The position numbers and the translations under genes are program-made. Source: an uncultured Rhodopila sp. (GTDB lineage Bacteria; Pseudomonadota; Alphaproteobacteria; Acetobacterales; Acetobacteraceae). From it: a stretch of 64,000 nt of DNA. The notes under the pieces were generated by a model. The model had not been told where the DNA came from. It ran no database searches and saw only the letters and a list, made by a program, of their open reading frames with translations. The stretch spans positions 1 to 64,000 of the forward strand of contig CAIZFE010000022.1 of assembly GCA_903932145.1 (NCBI GenBank). The letters are read 5' to 3'. This document shows, one piece after another, positions 51,108-60,457 of this stretch (the stretch's first letter is position 1; each line of letters opens with the position of its first letter).

Positions 51108-52136
51108 CTATTTGCCTTTCGCCTTCAGCGCGGTATCCAGCCGTGAAAACACCCGGCGCGCGTTGCCTTCATAGACCGCTTGCTTGTCCGCTGCGGACAG
51201 GATGGTCGAGTTTTCGATGTAACGCCTGGTGTCGTCGTAATAGAATCCCGTTTCGGGGTCGATGCCACGCACCGCGCCGATCATCTCACTGGCGAACAAG
51301 ATGTTTTTGGTTGGGATGACTTTGGTCAGCAGATCGATGCCCGGCTGATGATAGACGCAGGTGTCGAAATAGATGTTGTTCAACAGCAGCTCCGTCAGCA
51401 GCGGCTTTTTCATCTCCTGCGCCAGACCCCGGAAGCGGCCCCAATGATACGGCACCGCGCCGCCGCCGTGCGGGATCAGGAATTTCAGCGTCGGAAAATC
51501 CTTGAACAGATCGGAGGTCAGGCATTGCATAAACGCCGTCGTGTCGGCGTTGAGATAATGCGCGCCGGTGGTGTGGAAGCACTCGTTACAGCTTGTGCTG
51601 ACATGCACCATCGCCGGGATGTCGTACTCGACCATTTTCTCGTAGATCGGATACCATTGCCGGTCCGATAGCGGCGGTGACGTCCAATGGCCGCCCGACG
51701 GGTCCGGGTTCAGGTTGATGCCGACAAAACCGAAATCCTTGACGCACTTTTCCAGTTCGGGAATGCAGGTCTTCGGATCCACGCCGGGAGACTGCGGCAG
51801 CATCGCGGCGCCGATGAAACTATCAGGAAACAACTCACTGACCCGGAAGCACAGTTCGTTGCAGATCGACGCCCAGGTGGAGGACACGTTGAAGTCGCCG
51901 ATATGGTGCGCCATGAAACTGGCGCGCGGGCTGAAAATGGTCAGGTCGCTGCCACGTTCCTGCATTTTCGCGAGCTGGTTGGTGATGATGCTCTCGCGCA
52001 GTTCGTCGTCGCTGATTTTCAGTTCGCTCACCTTCGGCATGGAAGACGGGTCCTTGATGCCGGCGATCTGGCGGTTGCGCCAGGCTTCAAGCGCCTTGGG
52101 CGCGGTGGTGTAGTGGCCATGGACGTCGATGATCAC
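51108..52136 (-). CDS. ligJ: 4-oxalomesaconate hydratase (LigJ)
   Basis: A 342-residue amidohydrolase-superfamily hydratase. It adds water to 4-oxalomesaconate to give 4-carboxy-4-hydroxy-2-oxoadipate, the substrate of the next aldolase, which is not in this window. It shows IIDVHGHYTTAPKALEAWR at the start, SPRASFMAHHIGDF, NPDPSGGHWTSPPL, HVSTSCNECFHTTG, and LIPHGGGAVPYHWGRF, all typical of LigJ. The GTG at 52136 has a GGAG site and gives the family's normal beginning. First gene of the leftward lig operon. Confidence 0.92.
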   Translation of the reverse strand: MIIDVHGHYTTAPKALEAWRNRQIAGIKDPSSMPKVSELKISDDELRESIITNQLAKMQERGSDLTIFSPRASFMAHHIGDFNVSSTWASICNELCFRVSELFPDSFIGAAMLPQSPGVDPKTCIPELEKCVKDFGFVGINLNPDPSGGHWTSPPLSDRQWYPIYEKMVEYDIPAMVHVSTSCNECFHTTGAHYLNADTTAFMQCLTSDLFKDFPTLKFLIPHGGGAVPYHWGRFRGLAQEMKKPLLTELLLNNIYFDTCVYHQPGIDLLTKVIPTKNILFASEMIGAVRGIDPETGFYYDDTRRYIENSTILSAADKQAVYEGNARRVFSRLDTALKAKGK

Positions 52137-52222
52137 GGAAGTCTTCTCCTGGACGCGGTTGGGCGGCCAGTTTCGCCCGTTCGCGGCGATTGGACCAGCC
52201 ACTACTTTTCCGGCGTTATCGG

Positions 52223-52237
52223 GTTGCGCCGCGCAAC
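52223..52237. promoter_or_regulatory. Perfect 7-1-7 dyad between ligJ and the importer gene
   Basis: GTTGCGC-C-GCGCAAC lies in the 180-base space between the divergent ligJ and binding-protein starts. Its position suits a shared operator for a catabolic regulator, but no regulator gene is present. Confidence 0.4.
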
Positions 52238-52315
52238 GTAATCAAGCATTGACCGTTTGTCGCGAAACACCGCGAACACGGCGGCATAAGACTGCAAGAT
52301 AGGGAACTACGGACC

Positions 52316-53548
52316 ATGCGGATTTCGCATAAGAATCTCGGTGTCGCTGGCGCCGCACTCGGGCTGGCTCTGGCGGTGCCAACCGCGCAGGCCGCGGACC
52401 CGATCAAGATCGGTGTCATCGCTGAAACCTCGGCGATCAGTGGCGTGGGCATTCCCAACGCCGCCAAAATGGCCGCCGAGGAAATCAACAAGGCCGGCGG
52501 CGTCAACGGCCAGATGATCGAGATCGTCGATTACGACGACCATAACTCCGCCGTCGATGCGGTTCGCGCGTTCCAGCGCGCCGCGCAGCAGGATCATGTG
52601 GCGGCGGTCATCGCCAGCTATGTTAGCGAAGTCGTGCTGGCGCTGGAACCCTGGTCGGGCCGGCTGAAGATGCCGTTGATCACCCCCGGCGCGGCGAGCA
52701 ACGACATCACCAAGCGCGTCCATGACGACTACGATCACCTGAAATACGTCTTCCACGGCTACCTCGCATCCACCCAGATCGCCGACGTGGTCTGCGAGGC
52801 GTCGAAGACCCTGATGATCAACGACCTTCACATGAAGACGGCCGTGGTCATGAGCGAGGATGCCGCCTGGACGATCCCGCTGGACGAGGAATTCCTGAAG
52901 TGCCTGCCGGCCGGCGGCCTGAAGGTGCTGGACCATATCCGCCTGTCGCCGGACACCACCGATTTTACCCCCATCTTTAATAAGATCGAGGGCCTTAAGC
53001 CGGACGTCATCGTCACCGGGATCAGTCATGTTGGTGTGCAGCCGACGGTGCAGTGGCAGCAGCAGCAGGTGCCAATGCCGATGTATGGCGTGTCCAGCCA
53101 GGCGACCAACGCCACGTTCTGGAAAGACACCAACGGCGCGTCCGATGGTGTGATCTTCAACATGGTGGCGGCTCCGGATGTTGCGGTGACCCCGAAGACC
53201 ATTCCGTTCGCCAAAGCCTATCAGGCGAAATACGGCAGCCTGCCCGGGTATGCCGCTTACCAATCCTATGACGACGTTTACATGTGGGTCGATGCGATCC
53301 GGAAGGCCGGCGGCACCGATCCCGATAAGATGGTCGAGGCGATGGAGCAGACCGATTATGTCAGCACGATCGGCCGCATCGTGTTCCTGCCGAAGACCGA
53401 CACCTTCGCCCACGGCATGAAGATCGGGCCGGGCTACATCTCCGGGCTGATGGTGCAGTGGCAGAACGGCAACCCGGTCACGGTCTGGCCGGCCAACGTC
53501 GCCACCGGCAAGATGGTGTTCCCGGCGTTTACCAAGCTGCCGCAATAA
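52316..53548 (+). CDS. Branched-chain-type ABC transporter substrate-binding protein
   Basis: A 410-residue periplasmic binding protein of the LivJ/Leu-Ile-Val type. A signal peptide ends near AQAAD. It has the family pattern IKIGVIAETSAISGVGIPNAAKMAAEEINKAGGVNGQMIEIVDYDD, then MPLITPGAAS and AVVMSEDAAWT. Many members bind aromatic acids and not amino acids; its divergence from ligJ suggests an aromatic substrate. The matching permease/ATPase genes follow after a ccdBA insertion at 53635-54200. Confidence 0.87.
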   Translation: MRISHKNLGVAGAALGLALAVPTAQAADPIKIGVIAETSAISGVGIPNAAKMAAEEINKAGGVNGQMIEIVDYDDHNSAVDAVRAFQRAAQQDHVAAVIASYVSEVVLALEPWSGRLKMPLITPGAASNDITKRVHDDYDHLKYVFHGYLASTQIADVVCEASKTLMINDLHMKTAVVMSEDAAWTIPLDEEFLKCLPAGGLKVLDHIRLSPDTTDFTPIFNKIEGLKPDVIVTGISHVGVQPTVQWQQQQVPMPMYGVSSQATNATFWKDTNGASDGVIFNMVAAPDVAVTPKTIPFAKAYQAKYGSLPGYAAYQSYDDVYMWVDAIRKAGGTDPDKMVEAMEQTDYVSTIGRIVFLPKTDTFAHGMKIGPGYISGLMVQWQNGNPVTVWPANVATGKMVFPAFTKLPQ

Positions 53549-53634
53549 GCCACCGCTAACCGGACGCAGGTGCCGCCTCTTCGCCATGACGGCGTGGTTG
53601 GCGGCATCGGCTTTGCCAGGACGAGAACGGCTGC

Positions 53635-53958
53635 TCAGCGCCAGGCGCGGCTGAGCAGCGCGTCCATCGCGTTGATGATCCTGGTATCCTCGCTGACAAG
53701 GGATGCGACCACCGGACCAAGCGCATCCCGAGGCAGATTGGTGATCTGGAGCGGGTCCAGAACCACCTGCCGGTCTTCCACGGTGAAATGCGGACCGATG
53801 TCGCTATCGGCCTGACCAAAGGCTTCGGCCTCCACGAGCGGAACGACAGCGCGCCGCGCGGAACCGCGAAACCGGTTGGATTGCACCACGACAACAAACG
53901 GAACCACGCGTTTATTGCGCCCCGGGTTGCGGTGAACGTCGAGCTGATCGGATATCAC
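53635..53958 (-). CDS. ccdB: CcdB-type toxin
   Basis: A 107-residue CcdB-family gyrase-poisoning toxin. It opens QLDVHRNPGRNKRVVPFVVVVQSN and has RRAVVPLVEAEAFGQAD and the closing ALGPVVASLVSEDTRIINAMDALLSRAW, the usual family layout. The GTG start overlaps the antitoxin stop (GTGA). The terminal residues differ from F-plasmid CcdB (WGI), so potency cannot be judged. Confidence 0.85.
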   Translation of the reverse strand: MISDQLDVHRNPGRNKRVVPFVVVVQSNRFRGSARRAVVPLVEAEAFGQADSDIGPHFTVEDRQVVLDPLQITNLPRDALGPVVASLVSEDTRIINAMDALLSRAWR

Positions 53959-54200
53959 AGCGTGCCGAACTCATCCGCCAGGCTGCCGTATTTCGCGACG
54001 AAGGCATCGCTGGCAGCGATGTGAGCTTCAATCTGTTGATCACGACGGGCTGCCTGCGCTTCGGCATCCTCGACATAGGTTGCGAGCAGGTTTTCGACGG
54101 TTTCGGACAGGTTGGCTGTTATCCCACGCGCCCGGCGCACGAGATCTTCGTTTAACGACATGTTGACGGCCCGCTTGGGGGCCGTCCGATCATAACCCAT
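53955..54200 (-). CDS. ccdA: CcdA-type antitoxin
   Basis: An 81-residue antitoxin. The N-terminal ribbon-helix-helix (KRAVNMSLNEDLVRRARGITANLSETVENLL) should bind DNA, and the flexible C-terminus (EAHIAASDAFVAKYGSLADEFGTL) binds CcdB; the ending is typical for CcdA. Coupled to ccdB by a four-base overlap. The ATG at 54200 was chosen because it directly precedes the conserved part. The pair lies backwards inside an importer locus. Confidence 0.87.
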   Translation of the reverse strand: MGYDRTAPKRAVNMSLNEDLVRRARGITANLSETVENLLATYVEDAEAQAARRDQQIEAHIAASDAFVAKYGSLADEFGTL

Positions 54201-54758
54201 ATCGTTTGTCTCCGAAATGCGCATGGCATACGCATCGTACCATATATGCGTGCCTGAGGGCAATATGGCGCCGCGATGCCTATTTGATGTCTCGACTTTT
54301 CACGTCTGAAATTACGCATTTTACGCGTTTTGTTCAACGATTTTCGTGCTGGCTTGCCGCATGTGGCGGTCCCGGTCCATTGCGCCGCCCGGCCGGCCCC
54401 TGGACGCGGGGACGCTCTTGGTGCATCACCATAATCAGGTGGAGATCGGAATAAATGGGGAAGGTAGCAGCAATATCGGACCTGAAAAACCGGCCGGATC
54501 TTGGGGACAGGATACAATGCTCAATGCCCGTCAAAAAGTGGCCACTATATTTCACCCGCCCATGGTAACCGCTCCAACATCGTCCGATCGACCCTTGGTT
54601 TATCCTCGATAACAGGGCCGGCACAGGTTTTCATTGCGTGCCCGAATGCCAGCGATCAACACCACGACGAAGGCGCGAAGGTGCCCGGGACCGATCAACC
54701 AAACCGCGGCGGCCGCTGCCGTGTTAAACGCCCGACCGGCTAAACCATACGGAGCCCC
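54201..54758. other. Region between ccdA and livH
   Basis: About 560 bases with no supported gene. The left end holds the ccdAB promoter/operator, including a palindromic ATATATGCG/CGCAT-like stretch near 54220-54250. The rest has lower GC than its surroundings and no readable family, so it may be foreign DNA that arrived with ccdAB. The right end carries a GGAG site 5 bases before livH. Confidence 0.42.
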
Positions 54759-55634
54759 ATGCTCGCTTTACAAATCCTGATCGACGGTTTCGCGATCAGC
54801 AGTCTCTATGCCCTCGGCGCCACCGGGTTCACCCTCATCTTCGGGGTGTCCGGGGTGCTGAACCTGTCGCATGGCGCGATCATGGTGGTTGCCGCCGTGA
54901 TCGCCTGGTGGGTCGCCGGAACGTTTGGAGCGGGGCCGTATCTCGGCGCGCTGGCCGGTGTCGCCGCCAGCCTGGCCTGCGCCTTCTTCACCTACCGGGT
55001 GATCGTCCGCCCGATCCAGAATTCGCCGTCCATCCCGCGCGAGGAAAAAGAGATTTTTGTGCTCACCGGCACGCTGCTGTGGGGCATCATGCTGCAAGAG
55101 GCGATCGCCTACCTCTTCACCAACAACCCCAAAACCGTGCGTCCGCTGGTCGAGGGCGTGGTGATGATCGCCGGTGTGCGCACCCCGTGGAACGAAGTTC
55201 TGACGGCGGTGCTGTCCTGGGCGGCGATCGGTCTGCTGTATCTCCTGGTTAATCGCACCCGCACCGGAAAATCCCTGTTGGCGGCGTCGATGAACCCCCG
55301 AGGCCTGACGCTGCTCGGTTTCGAGCTGTCGAACATCTACGTCCTGGTCTGGGCGATCTACGGCGTGCTGGCGGGTATCGCCGGCGTCTTGCTGGGCGCC
55401 TTTCTGGGCGTCAGCTCCGACAACGCCGGCGTGCTCACTGCCAGCGCGTTCTCCATCGTGGTGCTCGGCGGCCTCGGGAGCGTTCCGGGATCGCTGTTCG
55501 CCGCGTATGTCGTCGGCTACCTGGAAACCATGACCGCCTATCTGATTTCCCCCTCGATCCGCACTGTCCCGGTACTGCTGTTGCTGGTCGCGGTGGTCTA
55601 TGTGCGCCCGCAAGGCCTGCTGGGGCGGAGGTAA
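54759..55634 (+). CDS. livH: Branched-chain-type ABC permease LivH
   Basis: A 291-residue inner-membrane permease with about eight helices. It has GATGFTLIFGVSGVLNLSHGAIMVV (about 20-45), typical of LivH, and the EAA-like loop NPRGLTLLGFELSNIYVLVWAIYG. It forms half of the channel with LivM. The next gene begins 4 bases after its stop. Confidence 0.92.
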   Translation: MLALQILIDGFAISSLYALGATGFTLIFGVSGVLNLSHGAIMVVAAVIAWWVAGTFGAGPYLGALAGVAASLACAFFTYRVIVRPIQNSPSIPREEKEIFVLTGTLLWGIMLQEAIAYLFTNNPKTVRPLVEGVVMIAGVRTPWNEVLTAVLSWAAIGLLYLLVNRTRTGKSLLAASMNPRGLTLLGFELSNIYVLVWAIYGVLAGIAGVLLGAFLGVSSDNAGVLTASAFSIVVLGGLGSVPGSLFAAYVVGYLETMTAYLISPSIRTVPVLLLLVAVVYVRPQGLLGRR

Positions 55635-55638
55635 GCCG

Positions 55639-56556
55639 ATGCTACGATCCCGCACCTTCCAAATCGTCGTCCCCGCGCTTCTGGTCATGGCGCTGCTGCC
55701 GCTGGGTGTCGGCGGCTACATCCTCGGGCTGCTGACGCTGGCGTATTATTACGCTGTATTCGCCATGTCCTGGGACCTGCTGTTCGGCTTCGCGGGCGAG
55801 GTCAATTTCGGCCCCAGCTTCCTAATCGGTGTTGGCGCCTACACCGCCGCGCTGCTGAACCACTACTGGATGTGGCCGATCCCCGCCTGTCTCGTCGCCG
55901 GCGCCATCGCCGCGGTGATTGGCGGCGCGGTCCTCGCCGTTCCCGCCCTGCGCCTGACCGGACCCTATTTCGGACTGGTCACGCTGGTCGCGGTGCTCCT
56001 GCTGCAAAACATGCTGGTCCTTTTCGCCGGAATCACCGGCGGAGAAATCGGGCTGGACTTGCCCGACGTGCTGTCGATCGACGACTCCACCAACTACTAT
56101 TACGCCCTGGCTTTCATGACGGTCAGCGGCGGCATCCTGTTCGGCCTGTCCCGCTCCCCGGTCGGGCTCATTCTCCAGGCCAGCGGCCAGGATGCCATCG
56201 AGGCGGCAGCGCTCGGTTTCAATGTCGCCAAGCATAAAATGGCGGCGTTCTGTATCAGCGCATTTTTCTCCGGCCTGGCCGGCGCGATGCTGATCTTCTA
56301 CCTGGGCACCGCGTCTGTCGGCACCGTGGTCGATATCGCCGTCGGCGTGAACGTCATCATCGCCGCTGTGCTGGGCGGCCGTCGCACCATTATCGGTGCC
56401 GCCGTCGGCGCCATCTTCCTGATCGGAGCCGGCGAAATCCTGCGTCCACTCGGGCAACTCTCCACCTTTGTCGTTTCGGCCGTCGCTCTGGTTGTCATCC
56501 TGTTCTTCCCAAGCGGCTTTATGGGACGATTGCTGCAATCGGGAGGCCGCGAATGA
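55639..56556 (+). CDS. livM: Branched-chain-type ABC permease LivM
   Basis: A 305-residue permease with about nine helices. FAMSWDLLFGFAGEVNFGPSFLIGVGAY and the loop ASGQDAIEAAALGFNVAKHKMAAFCISAFFSGLAG are typical of LivM. Its stop overlaps the ATPase start by four bases. The ATG at 55639 follows a GGAGG site inside the livH end. Confidence 0.92.
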   Translation: MLRSRTFQIVVPALLVMALLPLGVGGYILGLLTLAYYYAVFAMSWDLLFGFAGEVNFGPSFLIGVGAYTAALLNHYWMWPIPACLVAGAIAAVIGGAVLAVPALRLTGPYFGLVTLVAVLLLQNMLVLFAGITGGEIGLDLPDVLSIDDSTNYYYALAFMTVSGGILFGLSRSPVGLILQASGQDAIEAAALGFNVAKHKMAAFCISAFFSGLAGAMLIFYLGTASVGTVVDIAVGVNVIIAAVLGGRRTIIGAAVGAIFLIGAGEILRPLGQLSTFVVSAVALVVILFFPSGFMGRLLQSGGRE

Positions 56557-58016
56557 CCGCGCTGCTGGAAGTATCCGGCCTGACCAAGCGCTTCGGTGGT
56601 CTGGTCGCGGTGAAGGATATCGGCTTCTCGATCAATGCCGGAGAAATCCTCGGCCTGATCGGCCCCAACGGGTCCGGCAAATCCACCGTGATGAAGTGCA
56701 TCATGGGGATCGAGAAACCCAACGCCGGATCGGTCAAACTGGACGGCACCGACGTCGCCGGCTGGCCCACCCATCGCATCGCCCGCCACGGCGTCGGCAT
56801 CGTGTTCCAACACGCTCGTCCGCTGCACCGGCAGACCATCCTGGAACACATTCAGCTCGCACTGCTGCCCGACAATCTGTTCATGCTGGTGACCGATCAT
56901 AAGATCACACGCCGAGCGGAGGAGATTGCGGAGCGGGTGGGGCTGGGGCAGGTGATGCACCGGTTGCCGCGTACCTTGCCGTTCGCCGATTTGCGCCGGT
57001 TGGAGCTGGCCAAGGCAATCGCTCGCAATCCCAAGGTGGTGCTTGTGGATGAGCCGTTCGCGGGTCTGACCGCCGGCGAGGTCGCCGATTTCTCGGCCCT
57101 GATCGGTAGTTTCCGCGCCGAGGGGCATGCGGTGCTGCTGGTCGATCACAACGTCAAGGGTGTCGCCGCGCTGGTTGACCGCGTGTTGGCGATGTATCTG
57201 GGAGAGAAAATCACCGAGGGCACCGCTGAAGAGGTGATGCGCAACGAAACCGTGCGCCGGGTCTATCTGGGCGGCAAAATCGAAACCGCCGCGCGTCCGG
57301 ACCGCGAGGGCAAGGGCCACACGCCGCTGCTGGATGTGCGCGGGCTCGGTGTTCTCTATGGCAAGGCGACCGCGCTCGACGACGTTTCGATCCATGTGGG
57401 GGAGGGCGAGTTTGTCTCCGTGGTCGGACTGAACGGCGCCGGTAAGACGACGTTGTTCAACGCGATCTCCGGACTGGTGCCGTTTTCGGGCACAGTCGCG
57501 TGGCGCGGCGAGACACTGGCCGGCAAGACCCCTGGCGCCATCGCGCGCGGCGGTATCGTGCAATGCCCGGAATCGCGGGAACTGTTCGGCGACATGTCGA
57601 TCCGGGAGAACCTGGACCTTGGCGGACAGCATCTGACGGTGGCGGAGGCAGGCAAGCAACTCGATTGGCTGTTCGGTCTGTTTCCCATTCTGAAGGCGCG
57701 CCAGGGGCAGGCGGCCCGAACCCTGTCCGGCGGCGAGCAACAGATGCTGGCGATTGCCCGCGCCCTGATGATGAAGCCGAAGCTGCTGATCCTGGACGAG
57801 CCGACGCTGGGCCTGGCACCAGTGATCCTGGAGCAGTTGTCCAAGGCGCTGGAGGTGCTGCGGCAGACCACCGACATCACCGTCCTGCTGGGTGAGCAGA
57901 ACGTCACGTTCGCTCTGCCGCATGCCGACCGCGTCTATGTGATCGAGCACAGCCGTATCGTCTGGGAAGGTGATCCCGGCCGCTTCGCGGAAGAAGCCGG
58001 CGCGGGATATCTCTGA
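56553..58016 (+). CDS. Fused LivG-LivF ABC ATPase
   Basis: A 487-residue tandem ATPase, where most importers of this class use two separate proteins. Domain 1 (about 1-240) has Walker A GPNGSGKST and Walker B VVLVDEPFAGL, but its signature region reads LPFADLRRLELAKA in place of LSGGQ. Domain 2 (about 260-487) has GLNGAGKTT, LSGGEQQMLAIARAL and LLILDEPTLGLAP. A short charged linker (ARPDREGKGH) joins them. The fusion fixes a 1:1 ratio. The next genes are convergent. Confidence 0.9.
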   Translation: MTALLEVSGLTKRFGGLVAVKDIGFSINAGEILGLIGPNGSGKSTVMKCIMGIEKPNAGSVKLDGTDVAGWPTHRIARHGVGIVFQHARPLHRQTILEHIQLALLPDNLFMLVTDHKITRRAEEIAERVGLGQVMHRLPRTLPFADLRRLELAKAIARNPKVVLVDEPFAGLTAGEVADFSALIGSFRAEGHAVLLVDHNVKGVAALVDRVLAMYLGEKITEGTAEEVMRNETVRRVYLGGKIETAARPDREGKGHTPLLDVRGLGVLYGKATALDDVSIHVGEGEFVSVVGLNGAGKTTLFNAISGLVPFSGTVAWRGETLAGKTPGAIARGGIVQCPESRELFGDMSIRENLDLGGQHLTVAEAGKQLDWLFGLFPILKARQGQAARTLSGGEQQMLAIARALMMKPKLLILDEPTLGLAPVILEQLSKALEVLRQTTDITVLLGEQNVTFALPHADRVYVIEHSRIVWEGDPGRFAEEAGAGYL

Positions 58017-58017
58017 C

Positions 58018-58043
58018 ACCAGCCGGCGATGCCGCCGGCTGGT
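58018..58043. terminator. Hairpin between convergent operons
   Basis: Perfect 11-base arms (ACCAGCCGGCG and its complement) around ATGC, starting one base after the LivG-LivF stop and ending 9 bases before the barrel gene stop. There is no T-tract; it may end transcription from both sides or block antisense reading. Confidence 0.6.
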
Positions 58044-58052
58044 GTCCCCGGA

Positions 58053-60440
58053 TCAGAAGCGGATGCGAAGTCCGGCGCCAATCACATGAACTGAGTCGTT
58101 CGGGTTCAAGGTGCCGGGCAGGATAGCGTTCGCATACTGCGTCGGGCTGGTTCCGTTCATGAAGTCCTTGTACGAGAACCGTTCGAACTCGTAACCGAAG
58201 ATCACCGTCCAGTTGGGGCGGATCGTGTATTCGCCGCGGATGCTGACCATGTTCAGCATCGACGTCACGTCGGGAAGACTCTGAAGCGTCAGATTGGCCA
58301 GTGTGGATTGGCTGGTTTGGCCACCGCCGATCAGGGCCATGCCGTCACCCAGGGCGTAGGCGGTATCGCCGTAAGAGAAGTTGTAGATGAAGCTTATCTT
58401 CAGAACGTCAGGGATAGCCTGCCAATCGGCCGTCACCCCAACGGTGTGGACGGAGTCAGTGGTTTTGTTCGTCCAAGGCACATAGTAACCGGTACCGGTC
58501 GGGCCGAAGTTTGTCCCGCTGGTGTAAAGACTGGCCTGTTCGTAGTAGATTTGTTGATACGTGTAGTAGGCATGGGTGTTGAGGGCAGGAGTCATCTCCC
58601 ACGCCAGGTCCGGACCGATCTGGAAATTGTGGTTATTCCGCAAACCATAGATCGTGCCGGGGTAAACGTCGTGGGAGAATTTGGTCATGACAGTCGTATT
58701 CAGCGAGTGGATCGGCGAGAAATCCAATGTCGCCTTCGCCTCGTCATGCTTCCGGGATGCCTCGAAATACATCACCGTTCCCGCGATATCCGCATTGACG
58801 CCGCCGCCGCTCAGCAACGCCCAGGTGTTGCCGTTGGCGTAGTTGTTGGCATTCCGGTCCTGATGAGCAAAGCTCACGGCCCCAAACACATCGTCATCCA
58901 GTTGGCTGCGGACCTTGGCGGTGACCGTATCCGACGTCACGAACGATGCGTCGGCGTAGTTCCGGTATGTCGTTTCGAACGTATTGTTCAACGTCACCTT
59001 GGTCTGAGGCAATATCCTGTAGCCGGCCTCAGCCGTGATCGTCTGGTGCTGGAAGCTGTAAGGCAGGTTGATACAGCGGCCTCCGGTGAAACCGCAGTCG
59101 CCGCCGCCGTTCACCGCGGTCACACTCCGCGTATCGACGCCATACGCGTTGCTCGGACTTTGATTGTCACGATCATCGATCGTGTACGACAGACGCATAT
59201 CCAGCTTCGGCAGCGGCTGGGTGACGAACGCCAGGTTTCCATAATAGGTGTGGACCAGGCCGTCGTAACTTGTTCTTGGCTGATAAGGATTGGCGTTTGC
59301 GTTGCCAGTGCCCTCTACATACGGGGCATTTTGCATTTGTAGACCATAGGCGAAGTTGGCATTGACCCGCGTCGTCGGACTAAGGTTATAGCCGACCATC
59401 GCCTTGATTTGATGAGCCGAGTTCGAGGGCGGCAGCGAATACACCGCGCTGATGTTGGCGGGAGACGTGCCGAACGCGGTGACAGGTGTGAAGGCGAATG
59501 GATTCTGTGCGTTGAACGATGCCAGATTATCCGTGAAGTTACTGAACATGTAGCCCAGTTGCACCTGCAACCGTTCGGCACTGTAGGCCGCGGTCAAATC
59601 GTAGCGGTCGGTGTCATAGTCAATCGGTTGGGCAAAGTAACCAAGACCGCTGGTAACACCCGTCGTGGCGGCTGGCTTGCCATTCGTCAAACCACCGGTA
59701 CCGGCGACCGTCAGGCCAACCGTGCCGCCGATTTCGAACGAGTTGGACTGATAGCCGGTCTTATGCTCGTGGCGGATTGAACCGGTGATCGTCCAGTCGT
59801 TCCACTGGTATTTCCCGCTTCCCGCGAACACGTCGCGCATCGTCCCGATATTGTAATCATAGAGCGCGCCGGCCAGGGAACCATTGGGGCTGGGCAACCA
59901 GAGCGAGTTGAGGACGATCCCGTTGGACTGCGTATAGGCGGGGTATTGCGGATGCGCGGGAAACACCAGGGGAACACTGCCCGGCGCCACGCCCGGAACG
60001 GTCGCCCCCGACGGCGTCCAGACGCTTTTGAAGCCGTTGGAGGCGTTGTAAGGTATGCCGTCATACGACAGCGTCAGACCCCAGGTTCCCTGCTGCCCAA
60101 CCCGAGCGATTACGGAACGATCCTGGAAGCCCATGTCTTTGCCGTCGATCGACCAGTAATGAGTGCCTCCTGAGTCCCAGGCATCGCGTTGGCCCAGGTG
60201 GAAGTCACCGATTCCGTAGAAGCCCGGATCGACCGAACCTTTGAAACGATTCAGATAATCCGACCGGTTGCTGTTGTATTGGCCACCGATATCGATCCAA
60301 TTGGTCGGCGTGGCGGTTTGCGCCGGGCTTGCCGGTTTATCGCCGATATCGAAACTGTCGTCGCTTTGTGCCAGCGCCTGTAAGGGCAGGAGGCACACAC
60401 TCGCAGCCAGAGCGGCTTTGAGAGAACGTGCGATCGTCAT
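58053..60440 (-). CDS. MtrB/PioB-type outer-membrane barrel for a decahaem cytochrome
   Basis: A 795-residue outer-membrane protein of the MtrB/PioB family, which forms a pore holding a decahaem cytochrome so that electrons can cross the outer membrane. The signal peptide ends near ALAQS. The mature chain is a long series of amphipathic strands (many aromatic-rich turns such as TYGLTLSYDGIPY-like elements). It ends HVIGAGLRIRF with the terminal Phe expected for barrels. It lacks the N-terminal CXXC seen in MtrB of Shewanella, as far as I can see. A GGAGG site precedes the ATG. Last gene of the conduit operon. Confidence 0.87.
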   Translation of the reverse strand: MTIARSLKAALAASVCLLPLQALAQSDDSFDIGDKPASPAQTATPTNWIDIGGQYNSNRSDYLNRFKGSVDPGFYGIGDFHLGQRDAWDSGGTHYWSIDGKDMGFQDRSVIARVGQQGTWGLTLSYDGIPYNASNGFKSVWTPSGATVPGVAPGSVPLVFPAHPQYPAYTQSNGIVLNSLWLPSPNGSLAGALYDYNIGTMRDVFAGSGKYQWNDWTITGSIRHEHKTGYQSNSFEIGGTVGLTVAGTGGLTNGKPAATTGVTSGLGYFAQPIDYDTDRYDLTAAYSAERLQVQLGYMFSNFTDNLASFNAQNPFAFTPVTAFGTSPANISAVYSLPPSNSAHQIKAMVGYNLSPTTRVNANFAYGLQMQNAPYVEGTGNANANPYQPRTSYDGLVHTYYGNLAFVTQPLPKLDMRLSYTIDDRDNQSPSNAYGVDTRSVTAVNGGGDCGFTGGRCINLPYSFQHQTITAEAGYRILPQTKVTLNNTFETTYRNYADASFVTSDTVTAKVRSQLDDDVFGAVSFAHQDRNANNYANGNTWALLSGGGVNADIAGTVMYFEASRKHDEAKATLDFSPIHSLNTTVMTKFSHDVYPGTIYGLRNNHNFQIGPDLAWEMTPALNTHAYYTYQQIYYEQASLYTSGTNFGPTGTGYYVPWTNKTTDSVHTVGVTADWQAIPDVLKISFIYNFSYGDTAYALGDGMALIGGGQTSQSTLANLTLQSLPDVTSMLNMVSIRGEYTIRPNWTVIFGYEFERFSYKDFMNGTSPTQYANAILPGTLNPNDSVHVIGAGLRIRF

Positions 60441-60457
60441 TGTCGTGTCCTCCTTGC

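Noticed and set aside
56298-58019. A 573-codon minus-strand frame opposite the LivG-LivF gene
   Set aside because: Shadow of the ATPase gene; the plus-strand protein has all ABC motifs.
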